DNA of 64,000 nt from Rhizomonospora bruguierae (GCF_018397995.1 NZ_BBQH01000012.1:138144-202143), one strand, 5' to 3'. Shown: positions 41,106 through 51,549, numbered from the stretch's first letter. Program-made: numbers and translations. The notes: generated by a model not told the origin, from the letters alone.

Positions 41106-41983
41106 GCGGTGGCAGCACCGTCCTGTATGACGTTCCCGGGCCGCGGGCCCGCCGGCGCAACGCCGCCATCGGGCTGCTGGCGCTCGCCGGGATCGCCGCC
41201 CTCGTCGCGTTCGTGATCTACCGGTTCAACGTGACCGGCCAGTTCGAGCAGCGCCGGTGGGACCAGTTCCAGTACTCGGCGGTCCAGCGGGAACTGCTGT
41301 CCGGCCTGGGCGCCACGCTCAAGGCGGCCGGCATCGCCTCGGTGCTGGCGCTGCTGTTCGGCGCGGTGTTCGCCAGCGCCCGACTCAGCGACCGCTGGAT
41401 CCTGCGGGCGCCGGCGACGTTCGTGGTCGAGCTGTTCCGGGCCATCCCGCTGCTGATCATGATCTTCTTCTTCTACTACGGCCCGCTCCAGTACGGCTGG
41501 AGCATCCCCAACCTGTGGGCGCTGGTGCTCGGCCTGACCCTCTACAACGGCTCGGTGCTGGCCGAGATCTTCCGGGCCGGCATCGCCGCCGTGCCGCGCG
41601 GCCAGGCCGAGGCCGGCTACGCGACGGGCCTGCGCAAGAACCAGGTGCTGCGGCTGATCCTGCTCCCCCAGGCGGTCCGGTCGATGCTGCCGGCGATCGT
41701 CAGCCAGCTCGTGGTGCTACTCAAGGACACCGCGCTGGGCTTCATCATCACCTACCCCGAGCTGCTGTACTACGGCAAGCAGATCGGCGGGCGGCTGGCG
41801 TTCGGCCTGCCGTACGTGCCGGCATACCTGGTCGTCGCGGCCATCTACATCGCGCTCTGCGGCGCGCTGTCCATGCTCGCGTACTGGCTGCAGAAGCACC
41901 TGTCGCGGATGCCGAAGACGGCCGCGCCGGTAATGCTCCGCACCGACAAGGAGACGGGAGCGACGGCACCCACGCCCCTGTGA
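41102..41983 (+). CDS. gluD: Glutamate ABC transporter permease
   Basis: A 293-aa second permease with an N-terminal cytoplasmic stretch of ~20 residues, a long first helix (IGLLALAGIAALVAFVIY), and an EAA loop (QAEAGYATGLRKNQVLRLILLPQA). The C-terminal tail after the last helix (KHLSRMPKTAAPVM) is basic, then acidic. It is the last gene of gluABCD. Confidence 0.93.
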   Translation: MSGGSTVLYDVPGPRARRRNAAIGLLALAGIAALVAFVIYRFNVTGQFEQRRWDQFQYSAVQRELLSGLGATLKAAGIASVLALLFGAVFASARLSDRWILRAPATFVVELFRAIPLLIMIFFFYYGPLQYGWSIPNLWALVLGLTLYNGSVLAEIFRAGIAAVPRGQAEAGYATGLRKNQVLRLILLPQAVRSMLPAIVSQLVVLLKDTALGFIITYPELLYYGKQIGGRLAFGLPYVPAYLVVAAIYIALCGALSMLAYWLQKHLSRMPKTAAPVMLRTDKETGATAPTPL

Positions 41984-42087
41984 CAGCATGTGCCAGATCG
42001 GTCACCGTACGGCACGTAAGACGGGTTGACGGGTAGTAGCCTCACCGGTGCTACGACACGCATCCGTCTATACGGGGGGATAGGGAC

Positions 42088-42468
42088 GTGCCTGACACCG
42101 GTCAGGATCTGGGCGCCGATCTCAACCGCCTGGAAACCATGGCGTTGCGGAACCTGCCCAACGTGGCGGAGCAGTACGGCAACGCCGCCGCCAGGGTCAA
42201 CGGCACCGGCTTCAGCGTCGGCGCCGCCTTCAGCCGCCACACCGCGTTCGGCGGCAGCACCCAGGGCCCCGCGCTCGGCCCGTGGATCCAGCTCAAGGAC
42301 ACCATCGCCGGATATCTGCGGGACACGGCCGACAAACTGGACGCCACGGCGGAGGCGTTGGAGTTGGCCGTCAAAGCGATCGCCGACGCCGACCAGGCGG
42401 CCGCCGCCGAACTAGACAGGCTGCGCGGCGGGGCGCACCGTGACGTGCCACCACCGCAGGGGCGGTGA
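42088..42468 (+). CDS. WXG100-like small protein (ESX-type) 1
   Basis: A 126-aa helical protein from GTG 42088, with a GGGGGATAGGGAC stretch before it. It has no signal peptide. The Ala/Asp/Leu-rich C-terminal half (DTADKLDATAEALELAVKAI) suggests a helical hairpin, as in WXG100/ESX partners, but the exact W-x-G turn is not present: the centre reads GPWIQLKD. It starts a four-frame cassette between gluABCD and rny. No ESX secretion genes are in the window, so secretion is only suggested by context. No family is claimed with certainty. Confidence 0.55.
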   Translation: MPDTGQDLGADLNRLETMALRNLPNVAEQYGNAAARVNGTGFSVGAAFSRHTAFGGSTQGPALGPWIQLKDTIAGYLRDTADKLDATAEALELAVKAIADADQAAAAELDRLRGGAHRDVPPPQGR

Positions 42469-42471
42469 CGG

Positions 42472-42645
42472 GTGAGCTTCGACCAGTTGCCGCAGCACGT
42501 ACAGGACATCGCGACGAAGGCGTACGCCGAGGGGGTCAAGCGGCTCAGGGGTACGCAGTCGCCCACGTACATCGCCCAGGAGGAGCTGAACCTGAGGGCA
42601 ACTGTGCTTTCGTCGACGTGCCCGCGATGTACCAGCCGTTCCTGA
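42472..42645 (+). CDS. Short ORF upstream of the WXG-like gene (57 aa; possible separate gene or frameshifted N-terminus)
   Basis: GTG 42472 lies three bases after the preceding stop. The predicted peptide (FDQLPQHVQDIATKAYAEG) is helical and charged, like the start of a real protein, but stops at 42645. The next frame then encodes a continuous protein beginning near 42618, so the two overlap by 28 bp. Either this is a separate small gene or a +1/-1 shift has split one gene. The peptide's last ~12 residues (RATVLSSTCPRCTS) look less native than the first 40. Confidence 0.4.
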   Translation: MSFDQLPQHVQDIATKAYAEGVKRLRGTQSPTYIAQEELNLRATVLSSTCPRCTSRS

Positions 42646-43433
42646 CCATGCCGGAGCCCAGCGCGTTCGACGGGTTGATCCACGACCTCGAGCAGGCGAT
42701 GAGCAGCTTGACCTCGAAGGCCGAGCAACATGACCCGTTTGCCAGGGACGGCGGCCGGGTGTACTCGGCGAACCCGGTCCTGGAAGAGCTGCCCGCGTCC
42801 GGCGACCTCATCGCATCGTGGACCGGCTACGCCGCGATCACCTTCAAACAAACCTTCATCGACCCGTTCCCGGCGCTGGTGCAAAACCAGTTCCTGCTGG
42901 TCTCAATGCTCCGCGCGGCGCTGGAGGCGGAGCGGACGCTGTGGGAGAGCGCCCGCAGGGACATCGACAAAATCGCCGAGACGACGCTTAAGGCGCTCGA
43001 TGCCATGCACGGCAGCTGCCACCAGACCTCGTGGACGCTCACCTTCGACATCATCGCGGCCGTGGTGGGCGTGGCGCTCGCCATCCCGACGTTGGGTGCC
43101 TCGGAGATCGGCGCGGCGGCGGTGATCTCGCTGACCGCCGGCGCCGCCGGCGCCGGCGTCGTGGGCGACCTTCCGGTCGAGTCAGACAAGCCAGACAACG
43201 GCACCAAGGTCGGTGGCCACGAGGTCAACGAGGTCATTGGGTCCATGCGGACGGCCATCCAGGACTACACGACCCTCGTCAACGACCGCGAGAGCTTCAT
43301 CGCCCAGCGGCTGCGAGGCATGGTCGGCACGGTGCACAGCCGGCCCGACCTGTTCGTGTCGCCGCGGCCAGCGCTGCGCGACATGAACGGCGGCAATGCC
43401 ACCTCCGGTCGCTACCTCGGCTACTCCACCTGA
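42618..43433 (+). CDS. WXG-like alpha-helical protein with hydrophobic segment 2
   Basis: A 271-aa protein from GTG 42618 (or ATG 42627, 268 aa). It begins PAMYQPFLTMPEPSAF. It is mostly helical, contains a W-T-G turn in LIASWTGYAAITFKQTF, which resembles the WXG motif, and has a strongly hydrophobic Ala/Gly stretch at about 140-180 (FDIIAAVVGVALAIP, AVISLTAGAAGAGVV) that may be a membrane hairpin. The C-terminus is soluble. It resembles WXG-family proteins that carry a hydrophobic segment. The ribosome site is weak. The function is unknown. Confidence 0.5.
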   Translation: MPAMYQPFLTMPEPSAFDGLIHDLEQAMSSLTSKAEQHDPFARDGGRVYSANPVLEELPASGDLIASWTGYAAITFKQTFIDPFPALVQNQFLLVSMLRAALEAERTLWESARRDIDKIAETTLKALDAMHGSCHQTSWTLTFDIIAAVVGVALAIPTLGASEIGAAAVISLTAGAAGAGVVGDLPVESDKPDNGTKVGGHEVNEVIGSMRTAIQDYTTLVNDRESFIAQRLRGMVGTVHSRPDLFVSPRPALRDMNGGNATSGRYLGYST

Positions 43434-43447
43434 GAAGGGCAGGCACC

Positions 43448-44050
43448 GTGGGCGAGCTCGCCGACCGGCTCGACCGGATGACCGTCCGCGCGTCGACCCG
43501 CGACCGTTCGGTGTCCGCGCGGTTGGGCGGCCTGTCGGAAATCGGGCTGGAGTTGACGGCCGGCTACTACCACCGCGCCTCCGAACCTGACCTGGAGCGC
43601 AAGCTCGCCGGTGCGGTGGTGGAGAACACCAGCCAGCGGGCGGCCTACCGGGCGCGTGTGCTCTTCGACTACCTCGACGCCCGCGGGCGGTCGGTCGCCT
43701 ACCCGCAAGCCCGGGAGCGGATCGTGGAGGTACCGGTGATCCCGCCGGGCGCGCGGATACCGGTGGGAACCTGGTCGTACGTGCGCGAAGACGGCATCCG
43801 CACCCACCCGACCATCACGACGCTGAAGGTCACCTTCGGTCAGGTGCGCTGGGTGGCGACCACCGAGGTCCCGACCGGCATCACCGCCACGACGCAGACC
43901 ATCACCCGCCGGCCGGAGGGGTCCCTGAGCGCGATGCTCACCTACACCCGGCAGTCAACATCCTGCCGGACCCTCGTACCGCGGGGGGGGTCGGCATGGT
44001 GTTCCGGAACGCGACCGGACCCGATCACCCCCGACGACCCGGTCAACTGA
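43448..44050 (+). CDS. YbaB/EbfC-like protein with unusual C-terminus
   Basis: A 200-aa product from GTG 43448. Residues ~5-80 (RLDRMTVRASTRDRSVSARLGGL) resemble the YbaB/EbfC-like domain that is commonly encoded beside WXG100 proteins in actinobacteria. The remainder has a beta-rich look (ERIVEVPVIPPGARIPVGTW). After about residue 165 the sequence (CRTLVPRGGSAWCSGTRP) loses any protein-like pattern, and a run of eight G lies there (43982-43989), so a frameshift near the 3' end is likely. It ends eight bases from the convergent rny stop. Confidence 0.5.
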   Translation: MGELADRLDRMTVRASTRDRSVSARLGGLSEIGLELTAGYYHRASEPDLERKLAGAVVENTSQRAAYRARVLFDYLDARGRSVAYPQARERIVEVPVIPPGARIPVGTWSYVREDGIRTHPTITTLKVTFGQVRWVATTEVPTGITATTQTITRRPEGSLSAMLTYTRQSTSCRTLVPRGGSAWCSGTRPDPITPDDPVN

Positions 44051-44058
44051 GCGGCACC

Positions 44059-45836
<1,778 letters not shown>

Positions 45837-45840
<4 letters not shown>

Positions 45841-45905
45841 GCCACACCCCTCGGGTACCCGCCGGCGCCGTCGCGGTCGGGGGCGATCGTCGCCCACTCG
45901 ATCAT
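45837..45905 (-). CDS. 22-codon upstream ORF overlapping the rny start (candidate leader peptide)
   Basis: ATG 45905 is preceded by a near-perfect Shine-Dalgarno GAGGAGG at 45914-45920 (8-base spacing). The ORF encodes 22 residues beginning MIEWATIAPD and ends at TGA 45839-45837, sharing four bases with the rny GTG (GTGA). The strong ribosome site and exact overlap suggest real translation that feeds ribosomes onto rny. No homology could be assessed. Confidence 0.5.
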
Positions 45906-46360
45906 GGCGTCCACCTCCTCACAGCGAGGCGCCGGTACCGGGCACATGGCCCGGGCCCGCAACGCGCGTGCGGCTGTGGAGACGCCCGACCGAGGCGACT
46001 GGCCGGGTACGGTCCACCGCCGGTGCGGCCGGAGGCGGCACCGCGGCGACCGTGGTATGTCAAGCCGGCACCGGCGCGGCCTCGCCGGGGTCGGAAGCAC
46101 TCACCCCACGCCCGATTCGCCCGGATGTGGGACCAAAGTGATGCTGTTCTGTTACGCGATCTATGTTGTGCGGTTAGCCCGCGTTGGTCGGACGTACTCC
46201 CCTAGTACCGCGAGGCTAGGTCGCCGGCACCGGTCCGGTCAAGGACCCATGATCGGGACCAACCGCCGCAACCCCGGCCAGCCGGGCATTCGCCGAACAG
46301 CGAATTTTGTCGATCGCGCGGCGCACCGCCCGACCTCCGCCGCTACCCGACCCCCGGGTG
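45906..46360. other. Intergenic region upstream of rny
   Basis: Of the 455 bp between rny's upstream ORF and the LCP gene, ~300 form a predicted untranslated leader of rny and ~120 lie between the promoter and the LCP stop. Apart from the promoter at 46213-46242 nothing else was recognised, though the leader could fold. Confidence 0.5.
46213..46242 (-). promoter_or_regulatory. Probable sigma-70 promoter for rny leader
   Basis: On the minus strand TTGACC (46242-46237) and TAGCCT (46218-46213) are spaced by 18 bases. The predicted start near 46206 leaves a leader of ~300 bases before the 22-codon ORF at 45905, unusually long for this window. Confidence 0.6.
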
Positions 46361-47428
46361 TTACTTGCCGGCGTCGAGGATCTCCGCTATCGCGTCCCGG
46401 CGGACGGCGTCGAACAGCGTCTTGGCCTTCCCCGGGTCCGCGAACACCACGCTCTCGCTGCCGACCCGGCCCGTGCCCTTGCTCGGGCTGGTCAGGAACG
46501 TGAGGTTGCCGCTACGCAGGTGGCGCAGGTCGGTCGCCATATCGATCAGTGACAGCGTCTTGTCCACGGCGACCGCGTCCGCCGACGCCCGCACGAACGA
46601 GTTCAGCCTGGTGGGGCTGGCGAGCAGGCCCCCGGAGGCCGCCGTGTCCAGGATCGCCTTGATCACCTGCTGCTGGTGCCGGATCCGGGCGAAGTCGCCG
46701 TCCTTGAACGCGTACCGCTCGCGGGCGTAGTCCAGCGTCGCCGCCCCGTCCATGACCTGCCGCCCCTTGGTGAACTGGCGCTTGCCGTCCGGGTTCAGCG
46801 AGTGGGTGGAGGTGAAACTCTGCTCCACATCGATCGTCACGCCACCGAGCGCGTCGACGATCTCCTTGAAGCCGGCGAAGTCGATGACCACGACATGGTC
46901 GATCCGGACGTTCGTGAACTTCTCCACCGACTGCACCATCAGCGGGATGCCGCCCCAGGCGAACGAAGCGTTGATCTTCGCGTCCCGGTCGCCGTGCTTA
47001 CCGTCCTTGGACCGCGGCACGTGCACCCAGGTGTCCCGCGGGATCGAGATGAGCTGCGCGCTGGACCGGTCCTTCGGCAGGTGGGCCACGATGATCGTGT
47101 CGGTGCGCGAGCCGGAGCTGCTCTCCGGGTCCCGGGAGTCGCTGCCCAGGATCAGGAAGTTCTGCGCGTCCTGCGCCACCTTCGCCGGGCGCGCCTCCTC
47201 CGGCACCTGGTCGAACGCGTCCACCCGGTCCACCCCGGACTCGACGGAGCGCAGGTAGAGCCCACCGGCCACAACCGCGCCGCCGCCCAGCAGGGCCAGC
47301 ACCAGCAGGGTGATGAGCAGGACGCGCCGCCACCGCCGGCGCTTGCGGGGCGCGGCCTCGACCTCGCCGTCCGGCGGCGGCTCGAAGATGTCAGCGGAGT
47401 CGGATTCCACGAGACCGGGGCGAGACAT
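46361..47428 (-). CDS. LytR-CpsA-Psr family phosphotransferase
   Basis: A 355-aa membrane-anchored enzyme that attaches polysaccharides or teichoic-acid-type polymers to peptidoglycan. A cytoplasmic basic N-terminus (RKRRRWRR) precedes one helix (VLLITLLVLALLGGGAVVAGGLY). The LCP domain has the Arg/Asp phosphate-binding elements LILGSDSRDP, SRTDTIIVAHLP, ISIPRDTWV, KINASFAWGG and YARERY with the RxxxDxxR-like ERYAFKDGDFARIRHQQQV. Its position two genes from a polysaccharide operon fits attachment of its product. It is divergent from the kinase-like gene. Confidence 0.93.
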   Translation of the reverse strand: MSRPGLVESDSADIFEPPPDGEVEAAPRKRRRWRRVLLITLLVLALLGGGAVVAGGLYLRSVESGVDRVDAFDQVPEEARPAKVAQDAQNFLILGSDSRDPESSSGSRTDTIIVAHLPKDRSSAQLISIPRDTWVHVPRSKDGKHGDRDAKINASFAWGGIPLMVQSVEKFTNVRIDHVVVIDFAGFKEIVDALGGVTIDVEQSFTSTHSLNPDGKRQFTKGRQVMDGAATLDYARERYAFKDGDFARIRHQQQVIKAILDTAASGGLLASPTRLNSFVRASADAVAVDKTLSLIDMATDLRHLRSGNLTFLTSPSKGTGRVGSESVVFADPGKAKTLFDAVRRDAIAEILDAGK

Positions 47429-47571
47429 GGCTTCGATGCTATCGATTCCTGCTCTGCCGCGGGTACCCGCACGTGCCGCGCGAGGTGTGCGGTCCGCAAC
47501 GTGACGCGGCAGGCTGGGCGCGGGCGGGGCACCGCTAGGATCCGCACCAGGAACAGCGGGGAAGGGTCGGG

Positions 47572-48891
47572 ATGCAGCCAGTTAGCCCCTACACGTTCAA
47601 CGGCGCACTGGGCCACTGCCCGGTGGGCGCGGTCTGGTCCGCCGTGGACGAACAGGGCAGGCCGCTGACGGTGGCCGTGCTCGACCCCAACGTCGCCCGG
47701 GACCCGCGCTGGCGGGACGCGTTCGCGGCGGCGGTCAGCTCGCTGGCGCGGCCCGGTCCGGAGAATCCCCGGCACGTCCGCGCGGACTTCACCGTGGACG
47801 CACCGTGGGCCGCGTACGCGGGGGCTGGTGGTGAGGGCCCCGGCGCCGAGCGGGTGTTCGAGTCGCTCGGCATGCAGGTCCAGGCCACGGAGCCGGACGC
47901 CCCGCCGGTCGGGCCGGCCGCCGACCCGGATGACAGCGACGCGTCGCAGCCCACCGCCCGCATCGACCTGCCGCAGCAGCCCACCCAGCCGTCCTACCCC
48001 GCGGGCACCGGCCCCAACCCGGCCCCCACCTCGGCGCCGCCGGTCCCGATCTCAGGCGTTCCGGACCCGGTCTCCGGGATTCCGGTGTCACCCGCATCCC
48101 AGCCGCAGTCGCCGGCCTCATACGACGTCGTCTACTCGTCGTCGCCCGCGTACCAGGACCCGTTCAGCTCCCCCGTGCGGCACATCGTGCCGTCCGAGCC
48201 GCCCAAGCGGCGCACCGGGCTGTGGGTCGGAATCGCGGTGGTCCTGGTCGTCCTCCTCGCCGGCGCCGGCACCCTGTTCGCTCTGACCGGCGGCTTCGGC
48301 GGCGGGGACAGGCCCGAGCCCCGACCGTCCGCGACGACCGCGGCGCCGCCGGTGGCGCTGCCGCCCACCCCGCCCGTGAGCCCAGGCGTCGAGCCGCCCA
48401 CGCAAGGCTCATGGCCCACGAAGTGGCCCCGCTACTCGGCCACCGACCAGGTGAAGACGCTCACCCTGGAAGGGCTGGGCTTCCCGGTCAAGGTCCCACC
48501 GACGTGGCAGTGCACGCTCGCCGGTCAGGCCGAGGGCCTCATCAGGTACACCTGCGGCACACCGCCCGGGCAGAAGCCCGAGTTCGGCGGCGACCTCATC
48601 GTGCGCGCCTGCGCGCAGCCCTGCGACGAGCAGCGACAGACCGAAATGCGCCAGGCCGAGGAAGCGTGGGGCGCGCAGTGGATCCGTAGCGGACAGTTCT
48701 CCACGTACGCCGAGCAGATCCTGCAGGTCGATGGCGAGCCGCGGCACGGCCTGGTGGTGGTCGGGTACTTTCGCGGCGGCGACAGCGGCGAGATCGACCG
48801 GCAGCTGGTGTTCCGGATGACCGCGCCCCAGCGGGAGGCCCAGACGTTGCGCAGGGTCGCCACCTACCTGCGCGACACCCTGGTGTTCTGA
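47572..48891 (+). CDS. Membrane protein with kinase-like N-terminal motif
   Basis: A 439-aa protein from ATG 47572 (GGGAAGGGTCGGG upstream). Residues ~5-55 (NGALGHCPVGAVWSAVDEQ, GRPLTVAVLDPNV) look like a degenerate N-lobe of a Ser/Thr kinase: the G-loop and the VWxAxDxxGRxxxVxVL pattern are visible, but the lysine is replaced and no C-lobe follows. Then come a Pro/Ser-rich disordered stretch (~80-200), one membrane helix (~215-240, VGIAVVLVVLLAGAGTLFAL), a Pro linker and an extracytoplasmic domain with paired cysteines (TWQCTLAG, YTCGTPPG, RACAQPCDE). Sensing of envelope state is possible. The family is not recognised. Confidence 0.7.
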   Translation: MQPVSPYTFNGALGHCPVGAVWSAVDEQGRPLTVAVLDPNVARDPRWRDAFAAAVSSLARPGPENPRHVRADFTVDAPWAAYAGAGGEGPGAERVFESLGMQVQATEPDAPPVGPAADPDDSDASQPTARIDLPQQPTQPSYPAGTGPNPAPTSAPPVPISGVPDPVSGIPVSPASQPQSPASYDVVYSSSPAYQDPFSSPVRHIVPSEPPKRRTGLWVGIAVVLVVLLAGAGTLFALTGGFGGGDRPEPRPSATTAAPPVALPPTPPVSPGVEPPTQGSWPTKWPRYSATDQVKTLTLEGLGFPVKVPPTWQCTLAGQAEGLIRYTCGTPPGQKPEFGGDLIVRACAQPCDEQRQTEMRQAEEAWGAQWIRSGQFSTYAEQILQVDGEPRHGLVVVGYFRGGDSGEIDRQLVFRMTAPQREAQTLRRVATYLRDTLVF

Positions 48892-48903
48892 GCGATCCGC
48901 CCG

Positions 48904-48934
48904 CGCTGACCGGCCGAGGCCGCCCCGGTCAGCG
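48904..48934. terminator. Bidirectional hairpin between convergent genes
   Basis: CGCTGACCGG and CCGGTCAGCG form a 10-bp stem with an 11-base loop. It lies between the stop of the kinase-like gene (48891) and overlaps the stop (48929) of the convergent glycosyltransferase. It is probably a terminator for both. Confidence 0.65.
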
Positions 48935-50026
48935 GGTGGTCTCGGCGATCCAAGCGGCCATGCGCGTGGCGAACTCGCCCGCCGAAAACCAGGCCGCGTG
49001 CGCCGCCAGCCGTTCGCGCGGCAGTTCGGTGACGCGTCGCAGCAGAGGTCTGTAGGCGTCCGGGTCGCGGGAGTCGGTGAGGAAGCCGGTCTCACCATCG
49101 ACGACCGTCTCCAGCAGCCCGCCCCGGCGCAGCCCCACCACCGGGGTTCCGCACGCCTGTGCCTCGACCGGGATGATGCCGAAGTCCTCGTGGACCGGGA
49201 ACAGCAACGCCCGGGCGCCCCAGTACAGCCGCCGCAACCGCTCCCGGTCCGGCTGCACCTCGAACGTCACCGGGACGGCAGCTCGCTCGGCCGCGCGGCG
49301 CAGGTTCGCCTCCTCCGGACCCGACCCAGCGACGACCAGCGGCAGTCCGGCCGCGGCGGCGATCGCGATGATGAGGTCGAAGTTCTTGTACGGAATCCAG
49401 CGCCCCGCGCCGAGCAGGTAGTCCCGCGGCTGCCCCCGGTCCGCGGCCGGCGCGTCCGCGAAGAACTCCACGTCGACCGGCGGGTTGATGACGACCGCGT
49501 CGCGCCGCCAGTAGCGGGCGATGCGATCGCGCACCTCACGGGAATTCGCCGCGTAGCTGTGCACGTGCCGGCTGAGCCGCACGTCCACGCCCTGCAAAAC
49601 CCGCCTCGGCACCGTCAGCAGCGGACTGGACCCGCGCCCGTCGAAGTCCGGGCTCCAGACGTACCGCGCCGGCGAGTGCACGTAACTGAGATACCGGGTC
49701 CGGTCGGGCGGACCCAGCCGCACGGTGTGTGCGAACGCGTGGCTGGAGGAGATCACGACGTCGAACCGTTCCCGGCTCAGCGTGCGCCAGGCGAGCGGCA
49801 TCAACGGCAGTGCGCCCGCCTTGCTGTACCGCAGCGGTGTGCGGGCCAGCCAGGACTCGCGCAGGTCGGGCTCTTCCGCGTCGTGATCCTTCCACAGTAC
49901 GAAACGCTCGGCGTGCGGCACGATCTCGCCGATGCGCCGGAACACCATTTCCGAGCCGCCGGTCGCACCGAACCACTCATGCACCAACGCGACGGATTGC
50001 CCGGCGAGTACGTCCTGGCCCGTCAT
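48929..50026 (-). CDS. GT4-type glycosyltransferase
   Basis: A 365-aa cytoplasmic glycosyltransferase of the GT-B fold. The acceptor-side domain has VALVHEWFGATGGSEMVF. The donor domain has LLGAGRWIPYKNFDLII, VVAGSGPEEANLRR and FPVHEDFGIIPVEAQACGTPVVG with the E-x7-E pattern of GT4. Its ATG overlaps the stop of the flippase gene (ATGA), and it is the last gene of the seven-gene polysaccharide operon, ending at a hairpin. The sugar and linkage are unknown. Confidence 0.92.
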   Translation of the reverse strand: MTGQDVLAGQSVALVHEWFGATGGSEMVFRRIGEIVPHAERFVLWKDHDAEEPDLRESWLARTPLRYSKAGALPLMPLAWRTLSRERFDVVISSSHAFAHTVRLGPPDRTRYLSYVHSPARYVWSPDFDGRGSSPLLTVPRRVLQGVDVRLSRHVHSYAANSREVRDRIARYWRRDAVVINPPVDVEFFADAPAADRGQPRDYLLGAGRWIPYKNFDLIIAIAAAAGLPLVVAGSGPEEANLRRAAERAAVPVTFEVQPDRERLRRLYWGARALLFPVHEDFGIIPVEAQACGTPVVGLRRGGLLETVVDGETGFLTDSRDPDAYRPLLRRVTELPRERLAAHAAWFSAGEFATRMAAWIAETTR

Positions 50027-51549
50027 CCGTTACTCCTCACGACCGGGGGCGGCGCAGCCTCCCGCTTGTCCCGGCGGCGGAGGCCGGACAGGAACCGTTC
50101 ACGCAGACTCGGTACCGCCGTGACATACACGCCCCAGACCAGCAGGATGGCGGCACAGGATACGGCGAGGCGTACGAAACCGGTGCCGCGCAGGGCGTAC
50201 CCGACCGCGCCCGCCGCGGCCGCGCCAGGCAGCAGGGTGGCGAGTAGTCCCGCGCAGAACCTGAGCACGCCCAGCCAGTGCGCCGACAGCAGGAACATGA
50301 GCACTCCACAGACGGACGACGCCGCGCCGATGGTGAACGCACCCCAGTACCGGTACAGCAGCAGGTTCACGGCGACGGCCGCGGAGAACGACACCGCCAT
50401 GACGACGGTGACCCGCAGGTTCGCGCCCCGCGCGTTGAGCACCTTGACGAATGTGTACCCGACCACCTGGGCCCAGATGCCGAGGGCGAAGCCGAGCAGC
50501 ATCACCGACGAGGTCGCGACGGCCCGCTCGTCGAACTCGCCGCGGGCGTACACGAATGTGACGATGCCGGTGCTGTTGATGCAGAGCATCAGCGACAGCG
50601 GCACGGTCGTCAGGAGCACCGGCGGGATCAGGCGGCGCAGTCCGCCGATCACCTCGTGCGCGGCCATCTTGGTGAAGGAGGCCAGGCCGGCCAGGCCAAG
50701 CGGCGCGGCGAGCAGCGCCATCAGTGAGTCGACCACGAACCGGGCGTACTCGGTCGCAGCCACCACCTCGACGCCAAGCAACGAGCCGACGATCCGTTCG
50801 ACGGCGATCGAGCCCTGGAGGATCACCGGGACAAGCAGCAGCGGGCGCAGGCGCCGCCAGAACATCGCCAGCGCGATTCGGTACCCGGCCCGCTCGGGTA
50901 GCTGGACGGTGCGGTCGTCACCGCCGGTCAGATACCCGCGCCGGTGTACCCAGAACGCCCCGAACGCGCAGAGCACGATGTACGGGATGGTGAAGCCCCA
51001 GGCGAGCAGCGCGACATGCCCCGTCTTGTACGCCGCGAGGGTCGCGCCGATTAGGCCGAGGCTCTGGAACGACGGCCGCAGGTTGATCAGGCGGACGTCA
51101 TCGTGCGCCAATCCGACCAGTGTGTACAGGTTGTACTGGACGTAGAACGGCACGCCGACGGCGGCGATACCAAGCATCGACGCGGCTATCGCCGCCGTAC
51201 CGGCGTCGAGGCCCGGCCCCAGCAGGCGGACCCAGCCGTGCCGCCCGATCAGCAACGCGAGCACGAGCACCAGCGAGAACGCCGCCAGCAGCGAGCGCAC
51301 GCTGCGGTACAGGGCGGCCGCCATGGCCGGGCGCTCCTGCCGGTACTGGACGTAGAGCGGCAGGAAGCCGGCCGTGAGCGCGTCGGCGGTGAAGAAGTTG
51401 ATGGGGATGAAGGTGGCGGTCAGCGCGATCCGGTTGGCCGCCACCGCGCGGCCCGCCCCGAACAGCGCCGCGAGCAAAACCTCGCGCGCGACGCCGAGAA
51501 TCTTCCCGGTGATGCCCCCGAGAACCAGGCGGAAGAAGATTCTGCCCAC
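50023..51549 (-). CDS. MurJ/MviN-like polysaccharide lipid flippase
   Basis: A 508-aa polytopic membrane protein with about 14 helices. The N-terminal GRIFFRLVLGGITGKILGVA and AALFGAGRAVAANRIALT match the MOP exporter superfamily (MurJ/Wzx). Its operon position between glycosyltransferases and a polymerase argues for flipping of a lipid-linked repeat unit rather than lipid II, though this is inference. The start is GTG 51549. Confidence 0.85.
   Translation of the reverse strand: MGRIFFRLVLGGITGKILGVAREVLLAALFGAGRAVAANRIALTATFIPINFFTADALTAGFLPLYVQYRQERPAMAAALYRSVRSLLAAFSLVLVLALLIGRHGWVRLLGPGLDAGTAAIAASMLGIAAVGVPFYVQYNLYTLVGLAHDDVRLINLRPSFQSLGLIGATLAAYKTGHVALLAWGFTIPYIVLCAFGAFWVHRRGYLTGGDDRTVQLPERAGYRIALAMFWRRLRPLLLVPVILQGSIAVERIVGSLLGVEVVAATEYARFVVDSLMALLAAPLGLAGLASFTKMAAHEVIGGLRRLIPPVLLTTVPLSLMLCINSTGIVTFVYARGEFDERAVATSSVMLLGFALGIWAQVVGYTFVKVLNARGANLRVTVVMAVSFSAAVAVNLLLYRYWGAFTIGAASSVCGVLMFLLSAHWLGVLRFCAGLLATLLPGAAAAGAVGYALRGTGFVRLAVSCAAILLVWGVYVTAVPSLRERFLSGLRRRDKREAAPPPVVRSNG

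Noticed and set aside
42088-44050. Prophage or insertion sequence
   Set aside because: No integrase, transposase, terminal repeats or attachment site was seen; the genes look like orphan WXG/YbaB-type proteins.
45906-46360. A longer protein-coding gene between rny and the LCP gene
   Set aside because: Open frames here have Arg/Pro-rich content without ribosome sites; only the 22-codon ORF has a good site.
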